9,321 nt of DNA from Desulfuromonadaceae bacterium GWB2_53_15 (GCA_001824455.1 MHXL01000183.1:1-9321), one strand, 5' to 3'. Shown: positions 1-6,374, numbered from the stretch's first letter. The notes: generated by a model not told the origin, from the letters alone. Numbers and translations: made by a program.

Positions 1-62
1 GCACCGGCTATCACCGGGAACAACATACTTGTGGCCAACAGGGTACAGAGAATCCGTTTCAT
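1..62 (-). CDS. N-terminus of a secreted protein (partial, runs off left edge)
   Basis: Only the first 20 codons lie in the window. On the minus strand an ATG at 60-62 is preceded by a near-perfect ribosome binding site (AAAGGAGG at 71-78) 8 nt upstream. The encoded start, MKRILCTLLATSMLFPVIAG, has basic residues at 2-3, a hydrophobic core and small residues at the end, so it is a typical Sec signal peptide. The product is therefore exported to the periplasm or outer surface. The function cannot be told because the mature protein is outside the window. It lies on the same strand as the chemotaxis receptor gene upstream of it, but a terminator (324-365) and its own promoter (127-154) separate the two, so it is probably an independent unit. 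Confidence 0.75.
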   Translation of the reverse strand, partial: MKRILCTLLATSMLFPVIAG

Positions 63-126
63 TCGTACTACCTCCTTTGGTGTTGGGTAACTAAAAAATC
101 GAAAAAAACAGTTCAAAATAGTGGTG

Positions 127-154
127 ATTTTAACCTTAGAAAATATCAAGTCAA
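127..154 (-). promoter_or_regulatory. Predicted sigma70-type promoter of the left-edge secreted protein gene
   Basis: On the minus strand a -35 box TTGACT (149-154) and a -10 box TAAAAT (127-132) are separated by 16 bp. The predicted start point is near 120, giving a leader of roughly 55-60 nt ahead of the ATG at 62. The surrounding DNA is AT-rich, so a chance match is possible. Confidence 0.5.
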
Positions 155-323
155 TTGCGCCAACAATTCATTTATTTTTTATAACCTGATTTTATGAAAA
201 TTTAACATAGTCGGATCAAAATTACTTGTTTTTTTTGGTCATGCGGCATCGGCCTTCCAGACATCCCGCTCGGGGCCGATACTCCAGGACCACCACCCTG
301 GGAAGTGGCAGCAAAATACCGGC
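155..323. other. Intergenic stretch without a recognisable gene
   Basis: Together with the flanking promoter and terminator this is part of a 325-bp gap (63-387) between two minus-strand genes. No reading frame here has a ribosome binding site or a recognisable product. The 155-240 part is AT-rich, with an 8-T run near 230, and 241-323 is suddenly GC-richer. A 7-bp inverted repeat (ATCGGCC near 247-253, GGCCGAT near 273-279) with a long loop is present but has no evident role. Confidence 0.4.
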
Positions 324-365
324 CGAAACAAAAGAAGGGGATTCCACCATGGAAGCCCCTTCTTT
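324..365 (-). terminator. Rho-independent terminator of the chemotaxis receptor gene
   Basis: The 10-bp arms AAAGAAGGGG (331-340) and CCCCTTCTTT (356-365) are perfectly complementary, with a further 4-bp pairing (TTCC/GGAA) inside and a 5-nt loop. Read on the minus strand, the stem begins 22 bp after the receptor stop codon and is followed by a T-rich tract (TTTTGTTT with the stem end). Confidence 0.85.
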
Positions 366-387
366 ACTGAATGTATCCATGTGTGCC

Positions 388-2034
388 TTACAATTTGAAC
401 TGACGCACCAGCCGCTGCAGTTCTTCGGAATTGCCGTTCAATTGCGCCGCTGCCGTAGCGGATTCATGCGCGCCGTTGGCGGTATCCTGAACAACCTCGG
501 TAATCTGCATCATGTTATTGGAAATCTCGCTGGTCGTCGCGGTCTGCTCTTCGGCGGCAGTGGCGATCTGGTTGACCTGCATGGCAACAGCATTGACCTG
601 CTCCAAAATATCTCGCAGTGCTTCGCCTGACTTGGCCGCTTCCAAGGTGCCGGCCTCCACCTGTTGAACACCCTGCTCCATCACAGCTACAGCCCCTTTG
701 GTTTCTTTTTGGATAGCCTTGATCATCTCGCCGATCTCGCGAGTGGCGCGAGTGGTGCGCTCGGCCAGGGCACGGACCTCATCGGCAACCACAGCAAAAC
801 CACGCCCCTGCTCACCGGCGCGGGCCGCTTCGATGGCGGCATTGAGCGCCAGCAGGTTGGTCTGGTCGGCGATATCCTCGATCGTGCCGATGATGGCGCC
901 GATCTGGTCGCTACGTGCCCCCAGGCTTTCCACTGTCTTGGCCGATTCCTGCACCTTGTTTGCGATCTGGCTCATGACAGCAATGGTAGCCTCAACAACC
1001 GAAGCACCGTTCTGGGCAGAATTGGAGGCCCGTTGAGCCCCCTCGGCCGCCATCTGGCAGTTCTGGGCAATGTCACCGCTGGTGGCAGACATCTCTTCGC
1101 CGGCAGTGGCAACGGTTGCAGACTGGGCAGCGACTTCCTCGGCACCGGTAGCGATGCGCACGGCTGTGGAGTTTACCTGTGAGGCTGCGGACGCGACTTG
1201 GGAGGAACTTTCCGCTACCTTCCTCAGCGCCTGCGAAAACGATTCGGCCATGGCATCGAAGGAGTTTCCTATGGTTCCCAGTTCATCCCTATTTGCCAGA
1301 CGAACACGCCGTGTCAGGTCGCCGTTGGCCATGGCGTCGCTTGCTTGAATCAATGCGTTGGCTGACGATGTTATGGAACGAATAATCATGATCCCCAAAA
1401 CCACTGACAGCAGCACGGAAACAACAATAGCGCTGATAACCAGAATCAGGGTTGTACGGTAATGACTAACAGCGTCATTATGGGCCTTTTGGGCTTTAAG
1501 CTTCTCATTCTCCAACAGTTTCTGCACCGATTCGTTGGCGACCCTGAAGAGCGGGTTTATCTTAGTGATAGTCCACTCTGTGGCCTCAAGAAAATTTCCG
1601 GCCAGGATCGCTTCACTTACCGGCTTAAGTCCTTCAGCAACAAACTTACCCCGTTTTTCCGCAAAGTCAGCCGCCATTTGCTTTTCTTCAGCAGAGGCGA
1701 GCTGGCTGGTATATTCCTTCCATATCGCACCAATCTCTTCGATGTTCTTGTTTGTTGAATTGAGGTGTTGCTCAAGGGCGTGGTCATGAAGCTTGAGAAT
1801 CTCGGGCGTGTCCGGATTGTGCTGCAGTGCCAGCAGCAGTTGAACTCGGTTGTCGCGCATCAGGCCCATGATCTGGTTAATCTGCATAACGCTTGTCAGG
1901 TTTTTCTTGTACAGGCTTTCGATCTCGTCATCGGCCGTTTTCATGCCCATCAATCCAAGGATACCAACGATGGTTACCGAAAGGCATCCCACCAGCAGGA
2001 TAATCATAATTTTGTTTTTTATGCTGAGCTTCAT
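388..2034 (-). CDS. Methyl-accepting chemotaxis protein (4HB sensor, HAMP, MCP signalling domain)
   Basis: This 548-residue transmembrane chemoreceptor would pass a ligand signal to CheW/CheA and so to the flagellar motor or another Che output. Topology: a short cytoplasmic start, TM1 at about 8-30, a periplasmic helical region at about 31-190 that fits a four-helix-bundle (4HB_MCP) sensor, TM2 at about 194-218, a HAMP linker at about 215-268, then the long coiled-coil signalling domain. The highly conserved hairpin tip is plain ([32 protein letters not shown]). There is no C-terminal CheR-docking pentapeptide; the protein ends L-V-R-Q-F-K-L. The start is fixed by the strong ribosome binding site AAAAGGAGGA at 2038-2047. 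It is transcribed divergently from the arsR/permease block. Its ligand cannot be inferred; a role in metal or arsenic taxis would be pure speculation from position. Confidence 0.95.
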   Translation of the reverse strand: MKLSIKNKIMIILLVGCLSVTIVGILGLMGMKTADDEIESLYKKNLTSVMQINQIMGLMRDNRVQLLLALQHNPDTPEILKLHDHALEQHLNSTNKNIEEIGAIWKEYTSQLASAEEKQMAADFAEKRGKFVAEGLKPVSEAILAGNFLEATEWTITKINPLFRVANESVQKLLENEKLKAQKAHNDAVSHYRTTLILVISAIVVSVLLSVVLGIMIIRSITSSANALIQASDAMANGDLTRRVRLANRDELGTIGNSFDAMAESFSQALRKVAESSSQVASAASQVNSTAVRIATGAEEVAAQSATVATAGEEMSATSGDIAQNCQMAAEGAQRASNSAQNGASVVEATIAVMSQIANKVQESAKTVESLGARSDQIGAIIGTIEDIADQTNLLALNAAIEAARAGEQGRGFAVVADEVRALAERTTRATREIGEMIKAIQKETKGAVAVMEQGVQQVEAGTLEAAKSGEALRDILEQVNAVAMQVNQIATAAEEQTATTSEISNNMMQITEVVQDTANGAHESATAAAQLNGNSEELQRLVRQFKL

Positions 2035-2082
2035 ACGTCCTCCTTTTACACAAAATCGTTGTCTTGAAATATTATATCACCA

Positions 2083-2111
2083 AATACACTGTGAAGTATG
2101 ACCCTTGTCAA
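2083..2111 (-). promoter_or_regulatory. Predicted promoter of the chemotaxis receptor gene
   Basis: On the minus strand a perfect -35 box TTGACA (2106-2111) stands 17 bp from a weak -10 box TGTATT (2083-2088). A better -10 match (TATAAT, complement at 2071-2076) lies nearby without a partner -35. This promoter lies back to back with that of arsR #1, whose -35 begins only 19 bp away. Confidence 0.45.
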
Positions 2112-2129
2112 TAAACCCTGAAAACAACC

Positions 2130-2160
2130 TTGACTTACCATGTCTACCCGGATATATGAT
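2130..2160 (+). promoter_or_regulatory. Promoter of arsR #1 and the permease block
   Basis: A -35 box TTGACT (2130-2135) is followed after 17 bp by TATATG (2153-2158), or after 19 bp by the better match TATGAT (2155-2160). The -10 region sits inside the palindromic operator at 2153-2174, which is the expected layout for ArsR-type repression. Confidence 0.65.
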
Positions 2161-2174
2161 TGAGTGATCATATA
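2153..2174. promoter_or_regulatory. ArsR-type operator, perfect 8+6+8 palindrome
   Basis: TATATGAT (2153-2160) and ATCATATA (2167-2174) are perfect inverted repeats around a 6-nt spacer. The dyad covers the -10 box of arsR #1 and lies just upstream of its start codon, as in autoregulated ArsR/SmtB systems. The geometry TATAT-N12-ATATA recurs at 8241-8262 and, less perfectly, at 6943-6964 and 7296-7317. That ArsR #1 itself binds here is inference. Confidence 0.75.
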
Positions 2175-2189
2175 ATAGTGGAGCGTGAC

Positions 2190-2501
2190 ATGGACACAAC
2201 TCATTTTCGGGCAGAAATACTGAAAGCCCTCGGCCAACCCACCCGTCTCAAGATCATCGACTTCCTGCGCGACGGTGAGCGCTGTGTCTGCGAGATATTC
2301 CCCGCTATAGGCGAAGAGCAGTCCAATACCTCGCGCCACCTTAACCTGATGGTTTCTACAGGCATACTCTTTCGCCGCAAAGAAGGGGTCAAAATCTTCT
2401 ACGCACTGAAGCACATGGAGATCATGGAGATCGTCGATCTGGCCACACAGATAATGACCCAGGAGATTACCGGTCGTCACAGGCTCTTGAAAGCTGCTTA
2501 A
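2190..2501 (+). CDS. arsR: ArsR/SmtB family metalloregulator #1 (CVC type)
   Basis: A 103-residue winged-helix repressor that should release DNA on binding As(III)/Sb(III). The opening helix L-K-A-L-G-Q-P-T-R-L-K-I-I is family-typical. The metal site C32-V33-C34 lies in the alpha-3 helix as in E. coli-type ArsR (C32, C34). The recognition helix follows at about 43-57 (S-N-T-S-R-H-L-N-L-M), then the wing R-R-K-E-G-V-K-I-F-Y. I chose ATG 2190 because GGAG lies 6 nt upstream (2180-2183) and the frame then starts where family members do; an in-frame TTG at 2160 would start inside the operator. It is the first gene of the permease/CDF/redox block, probably autoregulated through the palindrome at 2153-2174. 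It is diverged from the other two ArsR proteins in the window and is not a recent duplicate. Confidence 0.93.
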   Translation: MDTTHFRAEILKALGQPTRLKIIDFLRDGERCVCEIFPAIGEEQSNTSRHLNLMVSTGILFRRKEGVKIFYALKHMEIMEIVDLATQIMTQEITGRHRLLKAA

Positions 2502-2531
2502 AGATATGGATGACCAGAAAAGGTGAGAACG

Positions 2532-2591
2532 ATGAAGACTCTCAAAATTGAATGGCGTCACTTTAAAGCGATCGGAGCTAATAACGAGTAA
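2532..2591 (+). pseudogene. 19-codon stub, probable 5' remnant of a DUF2703 gene
   Basis: An ATG with a proper ribosome binding site (AGGTGAG at 2521-2527, 4 nt spacing) opens a frame beginning M-K-T-L-K-I-E-W-R-H-F and stopping at codon 20. From memory this opening matches the N-terminus of DUF2703 proteins (roughly 100 residues, with a C-x-x-C soon after the K-I-E-W start), which are often found between arsR and a permease in Geobacter-like arsenic clusters. Here the sequence changes character after residue 11 and ends before any cysteine. I infer that a deletion removed most of the gene, leaving its start signal 52 bp ahead of the permease ATG. Alternatives are a genuine short leader peptide, or chance. 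The family link needs a database check. Confidence 0.5.
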
Positions 2592-2603
2592 TTTTTTTGT
2601 CTC

Positions 2604-2632
2604 ATTAAATGAGTGATCAATCAGTTACTCAT
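2604..2632. promoter_or_regulatory. Imperfect dyad in the permease leader, possible second ArsR site
   Basis: A dyad is centred on TGATCA (2614-2619); 10 of the 13 base pairs over 2604-2629 are complementary. An overlapping 13-bp palindrome CTCATT-A-AATGAG (2601-2613) and the pair ATGAGT/ACTCAT (2609-2614, 2627-2632) are also present. The 10-mer TGAGTGATCA is identical to the operator core of arsR #1 (2161-2170). No convincing -35/-10 pair is visible, so it may be a relic of a duplicated leader rather than an active operator. Confidence 0.4.
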
Positions 2633-2642
2633 GGAGCATGAC

Positions 2643-3590
2643 ATGCTGAAAAGCTTTGCCGACTACATTGTCTTCACTATCATTGGGCTGGTCCCAGGTT
2701 CCCGTTCGGGGGAGGCGCTCAATTTCTTCATCTATGACACATTGAAAATCTTCCTGCTGCTGACCATGATCATCTTCGTGGTGGCGGTTATCCGCACCTC
2801 ATTCCCACCCGAAAAGACCAAACGGATGCTCTCCCACAAACGGGAATATGTAGGTAACGGCCTGGCGGCCCTGCTGGGAATCGTTACCCCCTTCTGTTCC
2901 TGCTCGGCCGTGCCGCTCTTCATCGGTTTCCTGGAGTCCGGCGTACCTCTGGGCGTGACCTTCTCGTTCCTGATTTCTTCGCCCATGGTCAACGAGGTGG
3001 CCTTGATCATGCTCTGGGGGCTGTTCGGCTGGAAGATCGCCCTGATATACATAGGCTCCGGCCTGTTGGTGGCGATTATCGCCGGCATCGTTATCGGTAA
3101 ACTGAAAATGGAGAAATACGTCCAGGACTATGTCTGGGAGCTGCAGGTCGGCACCGCCGAAATTGTTGAGCAAACCTTCCGCGAGAAACTTGACTATGCC
3201 CGTGAGTACACCCTGGGACTGCTGAAGAAGATCTGGCCCTATGTGCTGGTTGGGGTCGGCATCGGGGCCTTAATCCACGGCTATGTGCCGGCCGATTTCC
3301 TGGCGCGCTGGACCGGGCGCGACAATCCATTTGCCGTGCCGGTGGCGGTTGCTCTGGGAGTGCCTCTCTACTCCAATGCAGCCGGGGTGATCCCGATCGT
3401 TCACGCCCTGATGGAGAAGGGCATGGCGATCGGCACTGTGCTGGCCTTCATGATGGCGGTTACGGCGCTGTCGCTACCGGAGGCGATTATCCTCAAGAAC
3501 GTCCTGAAAAACCGGTTGTTGGTGGTATTCTTTGGGATAGTGGCGCTGGCCATAACCTGCGTCGGATATCTATTCAACGCGATTCTGTGA
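2643..3590 (+). CDS. COG0701/ArsP-type permease (PF03773)
   Basis: A 315-residue integral membrane transporter of the permease family that includes ArsP, the methylarsenite exporter. The signature is clear: T-P-F-C85-S-C87-S-A-V-P-L-F-I-G-F, then S-S-P-M-V-N-E in the first half, and G-V-P-L-Y-S-N-A-A-G-V-I-P in the second half. Several hydrophobic segments (about 33-51, 73-97, 118-150, 205-230, 245-300) fit the family's 8 or so membrane helices. The two cysteines could bind As(III) or take part in thiol chemistry. ATG 2643 is chosen because TGGAG lies 6 nt upstream (2632-2636); in-frame GTG 2613 and ATG 2631 lack such a site. It is followed after 9 bp by the CDF gene, so the two are one transcript. 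Substrate is inferred: trivalent methylated or inorganic arsenic is likely, but family members differ. Confidence 0.92.
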   Translation: MLKSFADYIVFTIIGLVPGSRSGEALNFFIYDTLKIFLLLTMIIFVVAVIRTSFPPEKTKRMLSHKREYVGNGLAALLGIVTPFCSCSAVPLFIGFLESGVPLGVTFSFLISSPMVNEVALIMLWGLFGWKIALIYIGSGLLVAIIAGIVIGKLKMEKYVQDYVWELQVGTAEIVEQTFREKLDYAREYTLGLLKKIWPYVLVGVGIGALIHGYVPADFLARWTGRDNPFAVPVAVALGVPLYSNAAGVIPIVHALMEKGMAIGTVLAFMMAVTALSLPEAIILKNVLKNRLLVVFFGIVALAITCVGYLFNAIL

Positions 3591-3599
3591 GAGGTAGCT

Positions 3600-4529
3600 A
3601 TGTCACATATTGACCACATCATATCCAGGCGGCTGATTTTTGCTATCGTTCTGACCTCCATCACCCTGGTGGCTGAGATCATCGGGGGTATCTGGTCCAA
3701 CTCCCTGGCGCTTTTATCCGATGCGGGGCATGTCTTTCTGGATCTGTTTGCCCTGCTTCTCTCACTGGGGGCAATCAAACTGGCCGCCCAGCCCCCCACC
3801 GAACGGCATTCCTATGGCCTGCACCGGGCCGAGGTGCTGGCATCCCTGATTAATGGCCTCACGGTCTTTCTGATGGCAATCGGCATCCTTTACGAAGGCA
3901 GCAAACGACTGATTTCACCGGAAGAGGTAAAGACTACTCCGATGTTGGTCATTGCCGTTCTGGGATTGATTGCCAATCTGCTGGCGGCCAAGGGCTTGCA
4001 CGGCCATGCCCATCATGACCTGAATGTACGCGGCGCTTTTCTGCATGTGCTGGGGGATGCGGCTGCCTCGGTGGGTGTCATTGCCGGCGCTCTGCTGATG
4101 CGTTACACCGGCTGGTATCAGGCCGACCCGCTCATTTCGATTGCCATTGGCCTGTTGATCATGGTGGGCGCAGGGCGACTGCTGCGGGAGGCAACGCACA
4201 TCCTGATGGAAGGTGTACCGCGCGGAATGTCTGTTGAACAGGTTGCGGAATGCATTCGTGGCATCGAAGGCGTGGCGGATGTCCACCATCTCAACATCTG
4301 GGCGGTCTGTTCCCATATCTTTGCGCTGTCAGCTCACGTGGAGATTCAACCTGAGATGGATGAAGAGCGGGAAGGTCTGCTCCACCGAATTGAGCATGAG
4401 TTGGTGCACAAGTTCCACATCACCCATACCACCATCCAGCTTGACTGTTCCACCTGCAGCAGCGGCCCGCTGTTCAAAGAGTTGCGGCATACTGAGCGAA
4501 GATCCGAATGTAGCGGCCATCATCACTGA
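3600..4529 (+). CDS. Cation diffusion facilitator (CzcD/ZitB-like Zn/Cd/Co exporter)
   Basis: A 309-residue proton-coupled exporter of divalent metal from the cytoplasm. Six membrane helices fit positions 11-175. The intramembrane metal site appears as H44-x3-D48 in TM2 (within S-D-A-G-H-V-F-L-D) and H149-x3-D153 in TM5 (H-V-L-G-D-A), the His/Asp arrangement of zinc/cadmium transporters. A short histidine cluster (H134-G-H-A-H-H139) sits in the TM4-TM5 loop. The cytoplasmic domain (about 205-290) carries the typical G-V-x-D-V-H-H-L-N-I-W-x-V motif. The C-terminus is unusual: a C-S-T-C pair followed by S-E-C-S-G-H-H-H, a likely extra metal-binding tail. The start has GAGAGG a few bases upstream and lies 9 bp after the permease stop. 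A divalent-metal pump inside an arsenic-type operon suggests multi-metal defence. Confidence 0.93.
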   Translation: MSHIDHIISRRLIFAIVLTSITLVAEIIGGIWSNSLALLSDAGHVFLDLFALLLSLGAIKLAAQPPTERHSYGLHRAEVLASLINGLTVFLMAIGILYEGSKRLISPEEVKTTPMLVIAVLGLIANLLAAKGLHGHAHHDLNVRGAFLHVLGDAAASVGVIAGALLMRYTGWYQADPLISIAIGLLIMVGAGRLLREATHILMEGVPRGMSVEQVAECIRGIEGVADVHHLNIWAVCSHIFALSAHVEIQPEMDEEREGLLHRIEHELVHKFHITHTTIQLDCSTCSSGPLFKELRHTERRSECSGHHH

Positions 4530-4556
4530 TTTTCTGAACACAAAGGAGAAGTAAGC

Positions 4557-4784
4557 ATGAAGATCGAAGTACTCGGCACCGGCTGTGCCAAATGCAAGAC
4601 GCTTTATGAAAATGTGAAGAAAGCTCTGGAAGAAAGCGGTAATAACGCGGAGCTGGTGAAGGTTGAAGACATCCCTTCCATCATGAAATATGGTGTCATG
4701 AGTACCCCGGCGCTGGTCATCGATGGCCAGGTGAAATTTTCCGGCAAACTGGCGTCGGCAGCCGAGATCAAGGGTATGCTGTGA
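4557..4784 (+). CDS. Small cytosolic redox-active disulfide protein (thioredoxin-like, 75 aa)
   Basis: A minimal thioredoxin-fold protein of the redox-active disulfide protein 2 family (TIGR00412, MTH895-like). It opens directly with the first beta strand and active site G-T-G-C10-A-K-C13-K and has a cis-proline at P51 in the M-S-T-P-A-L-V-I strand; the full fold fits in 75 residues. There is no signal peptide, so it works in the cytoplasm. A good ribosome binding site (AAAGGAG at 4542-4548) precedes the ATG, 27 bp after the CDF gene. Family members often neighbour COG0701 permeases, and some species have them fused, so it may reduce the permease cysteines, feed electrons to CcdA, or deliver As(III). 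These roles are inferred. Confidence 0.9.
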   Translation: MKIEVLGTGCAKCKTLYENVKKALEESGNNAELVKVEDIPSIMKYGVMSTPALVIDGQVKFSGKLASAAEIKGML

Positions 4785-4872
4785 CACTAGCAAACTTATC
4801 CAAAGCCGGGTTGGCCCGAACTGCATCTCTTGCGAAATAGTTAAGCGAGTAAATATGCCGCAACCAGAAATC

Positions 4873-4898
4873 TTGACATTATATGCCCCCACTACATT
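4873..4898 (+). promoter_or_regulatory. Possible promoter for the thioredoxin-ccdA pair
   Basis: A perfect -35 hexamer TTGACA (4873-4878) lies in the 128-bp gap between the small redox gene and the thioredoxin gene. The only -10-like sequence is TACATT (4893-4898), at a poor 14-bp spacing. No strong terminator is seen in the gap; a 4-bp GC stem near 4808-4819 lacks a T run. The pair may therefore be read through from upstream. Confidence 0.3.
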
Positions 4899-4912
4899 TG
4901 AAAGGCTACTAC

Positions 4913-5296
4913 ATGAAAACAGTTATTTTATTGCTAATTGCTGCTCTGATGGTTACCACCGCCGCCTGCGCCGAACTCCCCACCTCCAATGATGCCATTA
5001 TTCGTGCCGCATTGGACTCCGGCAAGCCGTCAATAGTTGATTTTGGCGCCCGCAGTTGCATCCCGTGCAAAGAAATGGCCCCTATTTTGGAAGAACTGAA
5101 TCGCGAACTTACCGGCAAGGCAAATGTGCTGTTTGTTGATGTCTGGAAGGATAACTCCATTGGCGGGCGCTTCCGGATCCAGATGATCCCAACCCAGATC
5201 TTTTTCAACGTCAAGGGCAAGGAAATCAAGCGCCATATGGGCTTCATGGACAAACAGGACATCCTGAAAGAGCTTAAAGTACTGGGTATGAAATGA
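4913..5296 (+). CDS. Periplasmic thioredoxin-family protein
   Basis: A 127-residue exported thioredoxin. Residues 1-20 form a signal peptide (basic K2, hydrophobic 4-14, A-C-A end that suits signal peptidase I; C19 could instead be a weak lipobox cysteine, which would make it a lipoprotein). The mature part has the thioredoxin strand I-V-D-F-G-A, active site C49-I-P-C52 and cis-proline in M-I-P93-T-Q. ATG 4913 is preferred: it starts the signal peptide and has GAAAGG 7 nt upstream, whereas the in-frame ATG at 4883 would add ten residues and has no such site. Its stop overlaps the ccdA start by ATGA, so the two are translationally coupled. It should receive electrons from CcdA and keep periplasmic or membrane thiols reduced. 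Confidence 0.92.
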   Translation: MKTVILLLIAALMVTTAACAELPTSNDAIIRAALDSGKPSIVDFGARSCIPCKEMAPILEELNRELTGKANVLFVDVWKDNSIGGRFRIQMIPTQIFFNVKGKEIKRHMGFMDKQDILKELKVLGMK

Positions 5297-5979
5297 CCTT
5301 TCCGGATAACATCGAACAGATTATCACCCTTTATCCACTGATTGCCTTCGGCGCGGTCTTTATGGCCGGCGTTGTCTCTTCGGCCTCTCCCTGCGTACTG
5401 GCGACCATCCCGCTGGTGGTTGGTTTTGTCGGCGGCTACAGCGATGGTGATCGGGCTAAGGCATTCCGCTATTCCCTGACTTTCATCCTCGGACTGTCGC
5501 TTACCTTTACCGCTTTCGGCGCTGCTGCCGGCCTGTTGGGTACCATGTTCGGCACCCTGGGCGGTCCGTGGCACCTGATCGCCGGAGCCATTGCGCTGGT
5601 CATGGGTGGGCAGTTGATGGGGCTGTACGAAATCCGCCTGCCGATCAGACGCGACTTCAAGCCCAAGCGGGGCGGGCTGATCGGCGCCCTTCTGCTGGGA
5701 CTGTTCTTTGGCGTCGTCTCTTCCCCCTGCGCTACACCGGTGCTGGTCGTGCTGCTGACTCTGGTTGCCGGCACGGGGCAGGTTCTCTACGGCATTGCGT
5801 TGCTGTTCTGCTACGCCATCGGACATTGCCTGCTGATGCTCTTCGCCGGCACCTTCACCGGCTTTGTCGAGGGGTTCGTCAAGGCGCGCGGGGTGCTCAA
5901 TTTCTCGCTTTGGGCCAAGCGGGTCAGCGGTTGCGTTGTGGCACTGGCAGGCAGTTGGTTTGTGTGGCAGGGGTTGTAA
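5293..5979 (+). CDS. ccdA: CcdA-type transmembrane thiol reductant transporter
   Basis: A 228-residue CcdA/DsbD-gamma family protein (PF02683) that carries reducing equivalents from cytosolic thioredoxin to a periplasmic partner. Six hydrophobic segments fit about 15-45, 58-83, 93-112, 128-153, 160-185 and 205-227. The two family-defining cysteines are C34 in S-S-A-S-P-C and C146 in V-S-S-P-C-A-T-P, related by the internal repeat of the fold. Further cysteines in C-Y-A-I-G-H-C and near the C-terminus are less conserved features. The ATG overlaps the thioredoxin stop codon by 4 bp, which ties the two products together as donor channel and acceptor. CcdA is best known for cytochrome c maturation; here the neighbours point to a dedicated role in arsenic or metal stress. 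That role is inferred. Confidence 0.93.
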   Translation: MTFPDNIEQIITLYPLIAFGAVFMAGVVSSASPCVLATIPLVVGFVGGYSDGDRAKAFRYSLTFILGLSLTFTAFGAAAGLLGTMFGTLGGPWHLIAGAIALVMGGQLMGLYEIRLPIRRDFKPKRGGLIGALLLGLFFGVVSSPCATPVLVVLLTLVAGTGQVLYGIALLFCYAIGHCLLMLFAGTFTGFVEGFVKARGVLNFSLWAKRVSGCVVALAGSWFVWQGL

Positions 5980-5988
5980 TGGTACAGC

Positions 5989-6017
5989 TTGACCTCTGAA
6001 TCTCGCTGCTATATACA
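5989..6017 (+). promoter_or_regulatory. Promoter of arsR #2
   Basis: TTGACC (5989-5994) and TATACA (6012-6017) are separated by exactly 17 bp, a good sigma70 promoter. The expected start point (about 6023-6026) is only 1-4 nt before the arsR #2 ATG, so the message would have almost no leader. There is no clear palindrome; TATAT (6010-6014) followed 12 bp later by ATGAA is only a partial match to the operator geometry seen elsewhere in the window. Confidence 0.65.
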
Positions 6018-6026
6018 CTGTCATCT

Positions 6027-6374
6027 ATGAAACATCTTGCCCAAACCTTAAAAGCACTTTCCGACCCGATCCGCCTGCGCATCGTCCTTTTGTTGCAAGC
6101 CAAAGGCGAGCTGTGCGTCTGCGACTTAATGGCAGTTCTCAAACTGCCCCAGTCCACGGTGTCACGCCACCTGGCTTACCTTAAACGCAGTTGCTGGGTT
6201 GACACGCGCCGCGAGGGAGTCTGGATGCACTACACTATTAGCCGGGAAAGTTGTGACATCTGCAAGGAGTTACTCCAGATCCTCAAACAGCATGCCGGCA
6301 AACTTCCTGAGGCAGAGTCAGACCGCAGCACGCTGGCGGCTTTCCTGAAAGACAAACCCGAAAACTGTTCCTGA
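6027..6374 (+). CDS. arsR: ArsR family As(III)-responsive repressor #2 (E-L-C-V-C-D-L type), probably leaderless
   Basis: A 115-residue repressor with the classical arsenic-ArsR hallmark E-L-C30-V-C32-D-L in the alpha-3 helix, preceded by L-K-A-L-S-D-P-I-R-L-R-I. The recognition helix (P-Q-S-T-V-S-R-H-L-A-Y-L-K) and wing (R-R-E-G-V-W-M-H-Y) are intact. Extra cysteines follow at K-R-S-C-W and in S-C-D-I-C-K of the last helix. The ATG is supported by alignment with the normal family start, yet no Shine-Dalgarno sequence precedes it and the promoter places the transcript start almost at the ATG. It stands alone on its transcript: ccdA ends 47 bp upstream, and decayed minus-strand DNA with a hairpin follows. 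Its targets may include the arsC-acr3 unit further downstream. Confidence 0.93.
   Translation: MKHLAQTLKALSDPIRLRIVLLLQAKGELCVCDLMAVLKLPQSTVSRHLAYLKRSCWVDTRREGVWMHYTISRESCDICKELLQILKQHAGKLPEAESDRSTLAAFLKDKPENCS

Noticed and set aside
226..630. Plus-strand open frame over the left intergenic region and receptor 3' end
   Set aside because: It overlaps the terminator and the conserved receptor coding sequence on the other strand, lacks a ribosome binding site and has no recognisable motif.
2171..2176. Perfect TATAAT as the -10 box for arsR #1
   Set aside because: No -35-like hexamer stands 15-19 bp upstream; TTGACT at 2130-2135 pairs instead with the TATATG/TATGAT inside the left operator arm.
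2046..2561. Minus-strand open frame of 171 codons opposite arsR #1
   Set aside because: Antisense to a clear ArsR, covers the shared promoter region and shows no family signature.
4808..4819. CGGG-TTGG-CCCG stem after the small redox gene as a terminator
   Set aside because: Only 4 bp of stem and no T run follow; it is too weak to support termination.
4909..6024. Long minus-strand open frame of 371 codons across the thioredoxin and ccdA genes
   Set aside because: It is antisense to two well-supported genes with family motifs. Its translation is low in hydrophobic order and rich in Gln/Arg, typical of a shadow frame in GC-rich third positions.
6010..6031. TATAT-N12-ATGAA before arsR #2 as a fifth member of the operator set
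   Set aside because: The right half matches only 3 of 5 outer bases and the inner 12 bases show no symmetry, so it is not counted.
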